Shown piece by piece: positions 17,706-26,246 of a stretch of DNA of 64,000 nucleotides. Source of the stretch: an uncultured Desulfatiglans sp. (GTDB lineage: Bacteria > Desulfobacterota > DSM-4660 > Desulfatiglandales > Desulfatiglandaceae); NCBI GenBank assembly GCA_900498135.1, contig LR026961.1:3016192-3080191 (forward strand), written 5' to 3'. A model generated the notes under the pieces. It was given only the letters and a program-made list of their open reading frames with translations. It made no database searches and was not told the origin of the DNA. Every line of letters begins with the position of its first letter. Within the stretch, counting starts at the first letter, position 1. The position numbers were made by a program, and so were the translations under genes.

Positions 17706-18257
17706 ATGGTTTCGAGACAGAAGAAGCTGGGCGTCATGGCTGTGTTCCTGGCCGGCGTGTTCGCCTGCGTGACGATCAACATCTATTTTCCTGCCGAAAA
17801 GGTCGAGTCGGTGGCGGGCGAGATCGTCAAAGACATCCGGGGCCAGGAGCCCAAAGGGTCCGAGGCCGTTCCGAAGAGTGAGCCCGAATCATCTCTGCAG
17901 GAACGCTGGTTCGCGCTCTTCCCGTTCGTGGGCGCCGCCTGGGCCGAAGATGTGACGGTCGTGTCGAATCCGGCGATCAGGGCCCTGAAGCAGAGCATGA
18001 AGAGCCGCTATCCGCTGCTCCGTCCATTCTATCAGAAAGGCGCCATTCGGGAGGGGGACGACGGATTTCTGGTGCAGACCGGTTCCGGGGAGGTGAGCCT
18101 GAAGGAAAAACGGGATCTGAATACCCTGGTCTCTGCCGAGAACGCCGACCGTCGACGTCTTTATCAGGAGGTGGCCAAGGCGTTGAACATCGACCCCTCG
18201 CAGGTGGACCGCATCGGGGGCATCTTCGCCAAAGAGTGGCAAAAATCCGTTCGTTGA
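17706..18257 (+). CDS. YnbE/YdbL-like (DUF1318) envelope protein, apparent fusion
   Basis: A 183-residue protein. The N-terminus (VFLAGVFACVTINIYFP) carries a hydrophobic signal ending at a Cys that could be lipidated, followed by the ITIN-type segment typical of the small lipoprotein YnbE. Residues from about 95 on (NPAIRALKQSMKSRYPLL, LNTLVSAENADRRRLYQEVA) are DUF1318, the YdbL domain. The start at 17706 is preceded by GAGGGAGGG; an ATG at 17685 directly after the upstream stop has no such site. It is presumably the partner of the YdbH-like protein encoded just upstream. Confidence 0.85.
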   Translation: MVSRQKKLGVMAVFLAGVFACVTINIYFPAEKVESVAGEIVKDIRGQEPKGSEAVPKSEPESSLQERWFALFPFVGAAWAEDVTVVSNPAIRALKQSMKSRYPLLRPFYQKGAIREGDDGFLVQTGSGEVSLKEKRDLNTLVSAENADRRRLYQEVAKALNIDPSQVDRIGGIFAKEWQKSVR

Positions 18258-18377
18258 TGCGGTGCGGGAGGCGCTGTCTTTCCTTGTGCCGAGCCGGTTC
18301 AGTTCTGGAATCGTTTTGCGGCAGGAAGAGACCCGGACCGTAAGTCAGCAGCGGCTGTGACCGCTTGCGTGACGCTG

Positions 18378-19328
18378 TCAATTCTGCGGCTTTGGCCGGT
18401 GAGGCCAGTCGGTGCCGGAGACGTCGATGAGCTCTGCAATGAAGCTTCCGATGATCACCTTGCTTTTCAGACGCACAGGGATCCTGTATCGGTCCGCCGA
18501 GACCCAGACCTGGATTTTGGCGTCCTTGGCCTTTTCAAAGACCCCTCCCACGTGTTCGAGGGAAGGTTCGACCAGGAAGGTGTCGATCTCCCCCATGGCG
18601 CACTGCAGTTTCTCACGGCGGATGACCGTTGCGGTCCCCGTAATGCATTTCTTCCCATCCGTCACCGGCCCCGAGAGGACGGCGCCCACATGAAGGTCTT
18701 CGAGGCGGAAGGCGTAGAAGATCGAAAGCGGGTCGAGGGATCCCGGCTGGATGGGCAATGGGTCCCGCCGTTCATCCATATTGGTGTACTGCGCTTTCCG
18801 CCGCTCCCAGTCGAAGGTGACCGTGACGTCCTTGGGGCGCCGCCCTTCGGATCTTTCTCTGTAGAGGAGGGTGCGCGAAACGCTTCGGTCGGTATAGGCG
18901 TCGATGCGGTTGCGGACTTTGTAGAACAAGTCGATGACGGGGTAGCTCCAGGCGGTGGCGGCGAAATGCAGCGCGGGGGTTTGGCCCACGCTGTCGGAAG
19001 TCAGGACCTCGAGCACCGCTTCCCCGGCAGGTATGAATTCCCACCGGGCTTGAAAAACCAGTCGTTCGCCGGCCTGGAAAGGAAGCGGCGGTTCGGCAGG
19101 TTCGGTCGGCGGCGACGCTGCCGCCGTCTGAGCGAGCAAGAGGAGCATCAGTAGACCGATTCCTTTTATAACACTCGACAAGCTCTTCGGCATCCCTGGA
19201 ATACCCGTCGACGCGGTGTCTTTTCCCTTTCCGAGGCTGCCGTTCAGAGCCTCGTGAGGCTTGGAGGACGAGAGCCCCTGCGGGCCGGTTTTCGGATCAA
19301 CGCCCATGGCGTGTTCGAATGCTTTCAT
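18378..19328 (-). CDS. DUF3108 exported protein
   Basis: A protein of the DUF3108 family, found in the periplasm of many proteobacteria and of unknown function. The hydrophobic segment GLLMLLLLAQTAAASPP is a signal peptide, followed by FQAGERLVFQARWEFIPAG, characteristic of the family. The start is uncertain: ATG at 19328 has AGGA six bases upstream, whereas ATG at 19193 would place the signal peptide at the very N-terminus but has a poorly spaced site. It converges with the YnbE/YdbL gene. Confidence 0.85.
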   Translation of the reverse strand: MKAFEHAMGVDPKTGPQGLSSSKPHEALNGSLGKGKDTASTGIPGMPKSLSSVIKGIGLLMLLLLAQTAAASPPTEPAEPPLPFQAGERLVFQARWEFIPAGEAVLEVLTSDSVGQTPALHFAATAWSYPVIDLFYKVRNRIDAYTDRSVSRTLLYRERSEGRRPKDVTVTFDWERRKAQYTNMDERRDPLPIQPGSLDPLSIFYAFRLEDLHVGAVLSGPVTDGKKCITGTATVIRREKLQCAMGEIDTFLVEPSLEHVGGVFEKAKDAKIQVWVSADRYRIPVRLKSKVIIGSFIAELIDVSGTDWPHRPKPQN

Positions 19329-19513
19329 GTCGGTCCTGAATCTTCCTTTTCAGAGCGTTTCCCATCCTGCTTCCCCTGTGTTTGAGCGGCAGGACCCCGG
19401 GGTTTCCTGTTCCCGTACATTTTCAAAGCTTGACACGCCTCGAAACAGGATATTACCATGATAACCGGTTCTCAAGCGGATTGGGGCTTTTTTCGACCGG
19501 AATCATGAGTTGG

Positions 19514-19792
19514 TATCCAGCCGGAAATGATTTCCCGGCAGAACCCGGTTTCCAATCCGGAAATGTGGATTTTTCTTCACACGCTGCGCGTGCGCGGTCC
19601 CACCCCTGCGGGGCGGGTCCCGGTGTCTTTACACCCTTCGGGTGCTCAGTTCCACCCCTGCGGGGCGGATCCCGGTTTGGCCAATATCAAGGAAATCAAG
19701 CGTTTGCGCGGAGGCGACCTGCAGATCGCCGCACAAGCAAACGTGCAGATTGACGCCGCGATTGGCCAAAAAGACCATTTCCGGATGGAAAC
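19514..19792 (+). repeat. MITE-like dispersed repeat, long form
   Basis: A plus-oriented copy of about 280 bases. It starts at CCAGCCGGAAATG and ends at CATTTCCGGATGGAA, an imperfect terminal inverted repeat. Between them are an extra hairpin module (ACACCCTTCGGGTGCT and CCCCTGCGGGGCGG units, repeated) and the common core with paired TTGGCCAAT and ATTGGCCAA arms. It ends 23 bases before the Slp gene, whose ribosome site lies just outside the element. Confidence 0.88.
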
Positions 19793-19814
19793 GGGTAGGT
19801 TTTCGGAGGCTGCG

Positions 19815-20357
19815 ATGCGAAGGGGCAGCGGTTCGTTGGCGGCGATGATCGTCGTCTGCATCGTTATCGGCGGGGCGGGTTGCGCCTCGGTCATTTCACA
19901 GGATCTCCTGCAGCGGGCCGATCGGACCATCCGGTTTCAGGACCTGCGGGAACAACCCGGTCTGCACGAAGGGAAGGTCGTCCTGCTGGGCGGAATGATC
20001 GTTTCAACCAAGAATCAGCCGGCGGGCACCCTGATCGAAATCGTACAGAAGCCGCTCGATTTCGAGAAGCGCCCGATCAGCGGGGATACGACGTTCGGCC
20101 GCTTCCTGGCGCTGCACGACGGATATCTCGACCCGGCCATATACGCTGAAGGCCGCGACGTGACGGTAGCGGGCCCGTTCATCGGCCTGAGGGAGCAGCC
20201 GCTGGATGAAATCACTTACACCTACCCCCTCGTGCGCGCTCAGGAGATCCATCTTTGGGCGCTCAGGACAGAGGATCGGGACTATCCTTACCCCCCGGGC
20301 GGCTGGTGGGGGTATCCACCCTGGTGGCGTTATCCTTACTGGGGGCCATGGTATTGA
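19815..20357 (+). CDS. Slp-family outer-membrane lipoprotein
   Basis: A 180-residue protein of the Slp family (E. coli Slp, starvation-inducible outer-membrane lipoprotein). The N-terminal signal ends in GGAGCAS, where the Cys is the likely lipidation site. FQDLREQPGLHEGKVVLLGG and the RDVTVAGPFIGL block are typical. The C-terminus is Trp/Tyr/Pro-rich (GGWWGYPPWWRYPYWGPWY). GGAGG lies five bases upstream of the ATG at 19815; an in-frame reading extends further upstream through the repeat but is not needed. Homologues often occur in two or three copies. Confidence 0.9.
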   Translation: MRRGSGSLAAMIVVCIVIGGAGCASVISQDLLQRADRTIRFQDLREQPGLHEGKVVLLGGMIVSTKNQPAGTLIEIVQKPLDFEKRPISGDTTFGRFLALHDGYLDPAIYAEGRDVTVAGPFIGLREQPLDEITYTYPLVRAQEIHLWALRTEDRDYPYPPGGWWGYPPWWRYPYWGPWY

Positions 20358-20467
20358 AAACGGACGGATGAGATCTTCCCCCGTTCGACCGAACGCCGGC
20401 CTGCCATCGTGAATTCAGCCGCTTGAACGGCGATTTCTCCACCCGGCCCTTCTGTGTCGTCTCCGCC

Positions 20468-20575
20468 TGGGAATGGACTTCCTATCCATTTCGGCATCGA
20501 TTTGTGGTTCGCTTTTGCGGCGATCTGCAGACCGCCTTCGCGCCATGGTGTGAAGAAACCGGAACCCGCCGCGAT
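20468..20575 (-). repeat. Degraded repeat copy
   Basis: A diverged minus-oriented copy of the dispersed core: TTTCGGCATCGATTTGTGG and TTGCGGCGATCTGCAGACCG match the consensus with many substitutions. It lies in the convergent gap between the Slp gene and the Cys-cluster gene. Confidence 0.6.
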
Positions 20576-21105
20576 CATTCCCTTTCTTTGCGCTGGCGGA
20601 GCCACCGCCGCATGAAGGTTTCGGTCTCGAGGCCCAAAAGCAGTTCACGCCCGGCGACGGCCAGCAGGTCCGCCGTCCCGGATGGCCCCAACGCCTCGCG
20701 CAGGGTTGGGCAAAGGAAGTTCACGCAGAAAGAATGCCTCGCCTTGAGCCGGCAACCCCTTTCACCCAGAAAAAGGCATTGCCCCTCGGCTTCGGGCCGG
20801 CGGGGAATGGAGACGTTCATCAGCCTGTTGATCAGCAGGATCTCCGGTTCGTACCAGCCCTCAACCCCTTTGAAGCAGCAGCTGCCGGAGGGCTGGCTGT
20901 CGCAGCGGGCGCAGGCGGCCACGACGCCTAGCGTGCGCATCCTCTCCTGGGTTCGGGAAATTGCCTCGCTGTAAGCATCGAGCAGATCGGTGAGCGTTTT
21001 TTCACGGGCCAGCTCCCCGGCATGCCGGTCGTACAGGGCATTCGCCTGATCGATGGACACGGCAACCGCGGCGTCCAGATTCCCGGTGTTTCTATCGAAA
21101 ACCAT
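20575..21105 (-). CDS. Cysteine-cluster protein, YkgJ-like metal-binding type
   Basis: A 176-residue protein with a helical N-terminus and a Cys-rich centre (C65, C68, C76, C77 in CARCDSQPSGSCC, then CLFLGERGCRLKARHSFC and NFLCP). This spacing resembles the YkgJ/CxxCxxCC family thought to chelate zinc or iron, but the match is loose. AGGAGGG precedes its ATG, which overlaps the end of the endonuclease V gene by 14 bases. It is the last gene of the cbiMQO-nfi operon. Confidence 0.75.
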   Translation of the reverse strand: MVFDRNTGNLDAAVAVSIDQANALYDRHAGELAREKTLTDLLDAYSEAISRTQERMRTLGVVAACARCDSQPSGSCCFKGVEGWYEPEILLINRLMNVSIPRRPEAEGQCLFLGERGCRLKARHSFCVNFLCPTLREALGPSGTADLLAVAGRELLLGLETETFMRRWLRQRKERE

Positions 21106-21856
21106 GGAGCCCTCCTGACGATGCGAGCCGGTGAGCGTAGCGGGTGGTTTCGGGCAGCCTGTACCGTGTGGTGCAGGCCAGCACGAACCGGCGTGCGGTC
21201 ATCAAACCGACGCGGTGACCGATGGAGACATAGAGGGGTTTTACTTCCGTCCGGGTGCGCAGGACAACCCCGATGCACTCCGTTCCGTCCTTGAGGAGGG
21301 CGTATTGCCCTTTAAGGAGCCCCACCGGACGATGCGTCCCGATCAGTCGGCTCTTGGCGGCCCCAATGGTAGGGATGCCGGTCAGGAGGCCGAAGTGGCA
21401 GGCGATCCCGAAGCGGCGGGGGTGGGCCAGCCCCTGGCCGTCGCAGAGCACGAGGTCCGGGATTTGCCTGAGGTTTCCCAAGGCCTCCAGCATCACCGGG
21501 ATCTCGCGGAAACTCAGCAGCCCGGGGACGTAGGGGAAGGTCAGGGGTCGCTCGGCAACGGCCCAATCGCAAAGCTGCAGTTCCGGAAAGCTCAAAACCA
21601 CCGCCGATGCCCGTGCGACGGAGCGCCGGGCGTCTAAACCGACATCCATGCCCGCCACGAAATGCACGTCGCCGAGGCGGTCTTCCGTGACCACAAGGCG
21701 CGCGAGGGACTCCTGGATGGCCCGGGCCTCGGGGATGCCCACATCCCAGCGGTGCGAGAGCCCCCCGGAACAGGCAGGGGCTTCGCCGGCCCCCGGCTCC
21801 CCGGTTGGCCCAGGGGAGGCGGAGGGCGCTTCGCCGGTCGGCTGGTTCTTACTCAT
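21092..21856 (-). CDS. nfi: Endonuclease V
   Basis: A 254-residue endonuclease V, which cuts DNA or RNA one base 3' of deoxyinosine or inosine. The core motifs are present: FVAGMDVGLDA (first catalytic Asp), FPYVPGLLSFREIP, LVLCDGQGLAHPRRFGIA (second Asp) and IGAAKSRLIG. A disordered Pro/Gly-rich leader of about 35 residues precedes the domain. ATG at 21856 overlaps the cbiO stop (ATGAGTAA), so it is translationally coupled to a metal transporter, an unusual neighbour for a repair enzyme. Confidence 0.94.
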   Translation of the reverse strand: MSKNQPTGEAPSASPGPTGEPGAGEAPACSGGLSHRWDVGIPEARAIQESLARLVVTEDRLGDVHFVAGMDVGLDARRSVARASAVVLSFPELQLCDWAVAERPLTFPYVPGLLSFREIPVMLEALGNLRQIPDLVLCDGQGLAHPRRFGIACHFGLLTGIPTIGAAKSRLIGTHRPVGLLKGQYALLKDGTECIGVVLRTRTEVKPLYVSIGHRVGLMTARRFVLACTTRYRLPETTRYAHRLASSGGLHGFR

Positions 21857-22565
21857 GGGCATGGGGATAGGCCCCGTGTCGATGTCCGTGGATGTGGCGA
21901 TGCAGTTTGACTTCTTCGTCCCATTGAATGCGGCCGTCGGCCATGGCGTAGACGGCCGTGGTCGTTTCCATCAGAAAATCGAGTTCGTGCGAAATGATGA
22001 TGTAGGTGAGATCGAGGCCTTTGAGCAATTGAGTGAGCCTTTCCTTGGTCCGCTCATCGAGGCCCGCGGTCGGTTCATCCAGGAGCAGGACCTTGGGCTC
22101 CATAGCCAACACCGTGGCGAGGGCCACGAGTCGTTTTTCTCCGCCGGAGAGGCGGTGCGTAATCCGTTCCTCGAAGTGTTCGAGTCCAAGTTTCTCTAAT
22201 GTTTTCAGGGCGATCGACTGCGCTTCTTCGCGGCTTTTCCCCAAATTGAGAGGGCCGAAGGCGACATCTTCGAGGACCGTAGGGTGGAACAGTTGATCGT
22301 CCGCATCCTGAAACAGGAAGCCGATCTGCCGCCGGACGGACTCGAAGTCCTTTTCCTCGCGGACTTCCCGTCCGAAGATTTCGATCCTGCCCGAATCGGG
22401 CTTCAACAGCCCCATGATAAGGTGGAAAAGGGTCGTTTTTCCTGCGCCGTTGGGGCCCATGAGGCCGATCCGCTCCCCCTCCCGAAGGGTCAGATCCGCG
22501 CGTTCCAGGACCGTTGCCCGCCCCGGATAAGCGAAGCTGATACCATCGAGCCGGATCAGTGCCAT
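21849..22565 (-). CDS. cbiO: Cobalt/nickel ECF transporter ATPase
   Basis: A 238-residue ABC ATPase with Walker A GPNGAGKTT, Q-loop FLFQDADDQLF, signature LSGGEKR and Walker B VLLLDEPTAGLDE. The C-terminus is His-rich (HRHIHGHRHGAYPHAHE), probably binding nickel or cobalt. MALIRLDG at 22565 is chosen as the start (GGAG upstream) and overlaps the cbiQ stop. With CbiM and CbiQ it powers uptake of nickel or cobalt ions. Confidence 0.95.
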   Translation of the reverse strand: MALIRLDGISFAYPGRATVLERADLTLREGERIGLMGPNGAGKTTLFHLIMGLLKPDSGRIEIFGREVREEKDFESVRRQIGFLFQDADDQLFHPTVLEDVAFGPLNLGKSREEAQSIALKTLEKLGLEHFEERITHRLSGGEKRLVALATVLAMEPKVLLLDEPTAGLDERTKERLTQLLKGLDLTYIIISHELDFLMETTTAVYAMADGRIQWDEEVKLHRHIHGHRHGAYPHAHE

Positions 22566-23317
22566 CCCGTCGTCCACTCCAGCATGATCAATCCACTCAT
22601 CGCGCATCCCGCTGCAAACGGCCAGATCCAGTCACGCCGCGCCAGAGTGAAGGTCTTGAGCGTCCTGAAGCGTCCGGTGAACCCCCTGCAGAGCATGGCC
22701 TGATGCACCCGTTCCGCACGGGCGCTCGCCCTGACGAAGAGCATCCCGACCAGATAGGCATAGGTCCGGTAGGTGTGCAGGCTGGTCTGCGGCCGGAAGC
22801 CGCGCATGCGCATCGCCCTTGCCAGACGCTCGTATTCCTGCTCGAGGACGAAAAGATATCGATATGTGAGCAGGAGCAGCAGCACCATCTTGGCAGGAAC
22901 GTGAAGGCGATGCAAGGCATAACCCAGGGTGGCGATCGGACTGGTGGCGACCAAAGCGATCAGGGCCAGGATGATGGCGTTGGATTTCAGGGTGATCTGG
23001 GCGCAAAAGCGCACGCCTTCGAGGCTCAGAGCGAACGGGCCGATCGATGCCAGCGGTTTCCCGGGAAAGGTGAAAGGCAAAAGAAGCCACAGGAACAGGA
23101 TCAAACCGTTGGCGAGCCCGAGTCGCCGAAACAGCGCCCGGCTATCCAGCCTGGCAATAGCAACCAGTGCGATCGAAAGGACGAGGGCGGTCAGGAGCGC
23201 CGGGAACCCTTGAAGAACGGCCACGAGGAAAGAATAGGCCGTCGCGAGGATGATCTTGAGCCTCGGGTCCGTCTGGTGGAGCGGCGAACCGCCTATAGCA
23301 AAAGGCTCTTGGATCAC
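22556..23317 (-). CDS. cbiQ: Cobalt/nickel ECF transporter transmembrane protein
   Basis: A 253-residue T-component with several membrane segments (for example IILATAYSFLVAVLQGFPAL and NGLILFLWLLLPF) and the coupling-helix motifs ARAMRMRGFRP and HQAMLCRGFTGRF that contact the ATPase. It overlaps cbiM by four bases and cbiO by ten. Confidence 0.94.
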   Translation of the reverse strand: MIQEPFAIGGSPLHQTDPRLKIILATAYSFLVAVLQGFPALLTALVLSIALVAIARLDSRALFRRLGLANGLILFLWLLLPFTFPGKPLASIGPFALSLEGVRFCAQITLKSNAIILALIALVATSPIATLGYALHRLHVPAKMVLLLLLTYRYLFVLEQEYERLARAMRMRGFRPQTSLHTYRTYAYLVGMLFVRASARAERVHQAMLCRGFTGRFRTLKTFTLARRDWIWPFAAGCAMSGLIMLEWTTGWH

Positions 23318-23967
23318 TGTTGCGGGGGCCCGGCGGGAGAGTTGGTAAATGCGGCGGCCTCGAGGGGCTGGTTCCCCGGTAACATATGCGGCTGGACCTT
23401 TTTCAGGAAGGACACGCAGAACAGGGTCAGGATTCCTTCGATAATCATCACCGGCAGATTGGCGGCCACGATGAGGGAGGAGACCTTGAAGAAATTCTCC
23501 TCAGTGGAGATCAAGGCCAACCCGACAAGAATGGCGCTCAGGAAGACGGCGAGGAATCCGCAGGCAAAAGACGCCGTGAGACTCACGGTCTGCCTGCCGT
23601 GGATGAGGCGTGCAAAAAGAAGGTAGCAGACCACCGCCGGGGCGGCCATGATCACGGTGTTGACGCCCAGGGTCGTGATCCCGCCGTACTGGAAAAACAA
23701 CGCCTGCAGGACCAGGGCGACCAGAATGGCGGGGAAGGCTGCCCAGCCGAGCAACAGTCCAACGATCCCGTTCAGAACCAGATGGACGCTCGAAGGGCCT
23801 ATGGGGACATGAATCAGCGATCCTACGAAAAAGGCGGCAGCGAGCATCCCGGTCTGTGGAATGCGGTTGAAGTCCATCTTCTTGAAACCGATGCCTGTGC
23901 CGACTGCGGCCAGGACCATGCCCGAAATGAGGACAGGAGCCGAAAGGACCCCTTCCGAGATATGCAT
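23314..23967 (-). CDS. cbiM: Cobalt/nickel substrate-binding membrane protein
   Basis: A 217-residue S-component starting MHISEGVLSAPVL; the N-terminal Met-His is the known metal-binding end of CbiM/NikM proteins. Further motifs IPIGPSSVHL-like (VPIGPSSVHLVLNG) and QALFFQYGGITTLGVN are typical. No CbiN-like gene is seen, and the C-terminus lacks the NikN fusion, so the small accessory subunit may be elsewhere. Cobalt versus nickel cannot be decided. Confidence 0.94.
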   Translation of the reverse strand: MHISEGVLSAPVLISGMVLAAVGTGIGFKKMDFNRIPQTGMLAAAFFVGSLIHVPIGPSSVHLVLNGIVGLLLGWAAFPAILVALVLQALFFQYGGITTLGVNTVIMAAPAVVCYLLFARLIHGRQTVSLTASFACGFLAVFLSAILVGLALISTEENFFKVSSLIVAANLPVMIIEGILTLFCVSFLKKVQPHMLPGNQPLEAAAFTNSPAGPPQQ

Positions 23968-24304
23968 AGGCTATCCTCGGAAAAAGCGGCGCAACCGGAA
24001 GGGCTCCGGCCGCCATGCCGCACAAAAAAAGCCACGTTAGCCATAGGGTGCCGCTTTAGGCCTTCGTGACCTGCTTGATCTTCAGACTTCCTGAAAAACC
24101 GCCGCGGGCTTCGTGCCCGCCTTCCACCACTTCTAACGCTGTTGCTGGCGGATGTCAATCCCTTTTCTGGATGCAGGTGCGCGCGCCTGTGAATACAGAC
24201 CTTAGCGATCAGCTTCTCAGAGGTCCATCCGATCTCTGGGAAGGATTGTCGGGTCCTTTGCCCCTGTACGATGGGTGAAGCGCGTTCGAGGAAAAGGGGT
24301 TGTA
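23968..24304. other. Non-coding leader upstream of cbiM
   Basis: About 340 bases. On the minus strand it contains a GCGGGC-ACGAA-GCCCGC hairpin (about 24093-24110) followed by GGCGGTTTTTC, which could be a leader terminator for cbiM. I could not fit a cobalamin or NiCo riboswitch or a NikR operator to it. Confidence 0.4.
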
Positions 24305-24329
24305 GTCCGCCCCGCTTGCCGGGGCGGAC
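24305..24329 (-). terminator. Terminator-like hairpin after the flavoprotein gene
   Basis: GTCCGCCCCG (24305-24314) and its perfect complement CGGGGCGGAC (24320-24329) with a five-base loop lie 20 bases beyond the minus-strand stop at 24349. The T-run is weak. Confidence 0.6.
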
Positions 24330-24348
24330 CGTTCGTGCACATTCCACC

Positions 24349-25704
24349 CTATGAGAGGCGCTGCTGCCGGGCGACCAATTCAGCCGCTTTGATCAATGGA
24401 TAGGCTATGGGGGGGCCGGTCAAAAGCGGATGTGTTCCGATTTGCGCCGTCAGGAGTGCGTCCACACTCATCCTGTTTTGAATGATAAAGCCGATCAGAT
24501 TGGTCAGTTCGCCCGTAGATTTTCCGCCGATCACCTCTCCGCCCAGAACGATTCCCGATTCCTTTGCCACGATCAGCTTTACGGTTTGCTTCTGCGTGCC
24601 AGGCAAAGTTCCCGGGTGCTGATCCGTTCCCTGAAAGGTGCCGGTCAGGATGTCGAACTCGCGTTCGGTCGCCAGGTTTTCAGTGACGCCGGCCGCGCCG
24701 AATGCCAGGTCTCCGATGGCGGTGCAGAAGATGGAGATGGTCCCACCGAACAGCCTGACCGTCGAGAGCTTGTATAGACTCATGGCAGCAATACGCGCTT
24801 CGGCGCAGGAAGTGGAGGCGAGCATCGTGGGTTTGGGGGACCGTGTGATAAAGCTGCTTTTTGCGGCACAGTCTCCGACTGCGAAGATATCCGGATGCTC
24901 TGTCTTCATGTACTCGTTGACCTGAATGAACCCCATCTTATTCGTGGGGAGCCCCGCCTTTTCCGCAAGCGCGGAATTGGGACGATATCCGACCGACAGG
25001 ATGACCGCTTCGGCCGGCAGCTTTTCGCCGTTTTCGAGGGTTACTCCGACTGCTTTGTTCTTTTCTCCGTTGATTTCCCGAACGCTGACCCCCGTTTTCA
25101 GACGGATGCCTCTGCTTCGGAGCTCTTTCTCGAGCTCTAAAGCCAGTTCATCATCAAATGCCATGCTCAGCACGTGGGGCATCATTTCGACGACAGTGAC
25201 CTTCTTGCCCGATTTGTTGAGTTCATCAGCCATTTCGATGCCGATGAAACCGCCGCCGACAATGATTACGTTTTCAACCTCGCTCAGGCTGGCTTTAAAG
25301 TGATCCAGGTAGATTTTGTCCTTCGGAATCGTGGAAACGTTTTCCAATTCCGCTCCTTTCAGCCATTTAGGCCTTATAGGGGTGGATCCCGTAGCCAGAA
25401 TGAGCTTTTCGAACCTGATGTCCGCATTTCCTTTGATCTTGCAGACCTTTTCCTCCGTGTCGATGGAATCGACCTCTACTATTTTCAACGCGATTCCCGC
25501 ATTGAGAAGGATGGAGTCGGGTATCTGATCCTGATCACTGGACTCCAGCGTTCCGAAAATGTATGGCATCCCGCAAGGAACCAACACATTTTCCTCTTTT
25601 CTGACCAAGGTTACTTTTTTCTCCGGATGAAATGATTTGGCTGTTGTCGCTGCAACAATACCGGCCGCACTGCCTCCAATGATCAACACATCTGTTTGGT
25701 CCAA
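24349..25704 (-). CDS. FAD-dependent CoA-disulfide reductase / NADH oxidase family protein
   Basis: A 451-residue flavoprotein. It has the FAD loop DVLIIGGSAAGIVAA, the redox cysteine C44 in VPCGMPY (single Cys, as in NADH oxidase, NADH peroxidase and CoA-disulfide reductase), the NAD(P)H loop VIIVGGGFIGIEMA, and FAVGDCAAK near the flavin. The C-terminal dimerisation domain is complete. Such enzymes reduce CoA disulfide, polysulfide or oxygen. The start is a TTG with GGGAG upstream. Lower GC and more AT-rich codons than its neighbours hint at recent acquisition. Confidence 0.9.
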   Translation of the reverse strand: MDQTDVLIIGGSAAGIVAATTAKSFHPEKKVTLVRKEENVLVPCGMPYIFGTLESSDQDQIPDSILLNAGIALKIVEVDSIDTEEKVCKIKGNADIRFEKLILATGSTPIRPKWLKGAELENVSTIPKDKIYLDHFKASLSEVENVIIVGGGFIGIEMADELNKSGKKVTVVEMMPHVLSMAFDDELALELEKELRSRGIRLKTGVSVREINGEKNKAVGVTLENGEKLPAEAVILSVGYRPNSALAEKAGLPTNKMGFIQVNEYMKTEHPDIFAVGDCAAKSSFITRSPKPTMLASTSCAEARIAAMSLYKLSTVRLFGGTISIFCTAIGDLAFGAAGVTENLATEREFDILTGTFQGTDQHPGTLPGTQKQTVKLIVAKESGIVLGGEVIGGKSTGELTNLIGFIIQNRMSVDALLTAQIGTHPLLTGPPIAYPLIKAAELVARQQRLS

Positions 25705-26143
25705 TTTTCAAACGCTCCCTGTCCCTGCGAATAAACGCTATAAAAGGTTGATGATGTCTGATCGATGGCCGTCTGCTTGCACGGGCAACGAACCATCGCC
25801 GCCTCTGTTCCGCATCCCCTTGGAATTCACTGTAATCCTCAGCTTCTGAATGAGAGGATTGCCTTTCCCATCGTTCGAGGATCGATGCGCTTGAGCTCTT
25901 ACCAGACTATCAAGTTTCGTGCCGTAGAGGTGGAAAAGAGGCCGCTGGAAATCAGGAATCGCTTCCGATGCCCAATTCCTACCCGATGCCGTCAGGTGGC
26001 TGCTTTCATTCCGAGATGCTTTTTCAATAGTTATTTTTGAAATTTAGGCGAAATATTCCCGCCGTGGGGTGAATAATGGCATGTAAGAAGGCTTGTCTTC
26101 CCGTCAACAGTATCAAGAAAAAATGGGCATGGAATGGATTTCC

Positions 26144-26193
26144 GACCAGCTATGTAACGTTACATATGTCTCTGTAACGTTACATAGCTGGTC
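26144..26193. promoter_or_regulatory. Perfect 21-bp inverted repeat holding two TGTAACGTTACA palindromes
   Basis: The arms 26144-26164 and 26173-26193 are perfect complements around an eight-base spacer (TATGTCTC). Each arm itself contains the 12-bp palindrome TGTAACGTTACA. A single half-like TTGTAACG follows at 26194-26201. Palindromes with a central CG resemble LacI/GalR-type operators, but no such regulator lies nearby. It could alternatively be an RNA hairpin or mobile-element end. Confidence 0.6.
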
Positions 26194-26246
26194 TTGTAAC
26201 GCTCCTGGTCGGTCCTCTCGATAGAACGGGACGTCTGAGGTTAGCG

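Noticed and set aside
23968-24304. Cobalamin or NiCo riboswitch, or NikR site, before cbiM
   Set aside because: The conserved GCCACTG-type box and the NikR inverted repeat could not be located; only generic hairpins are visible.
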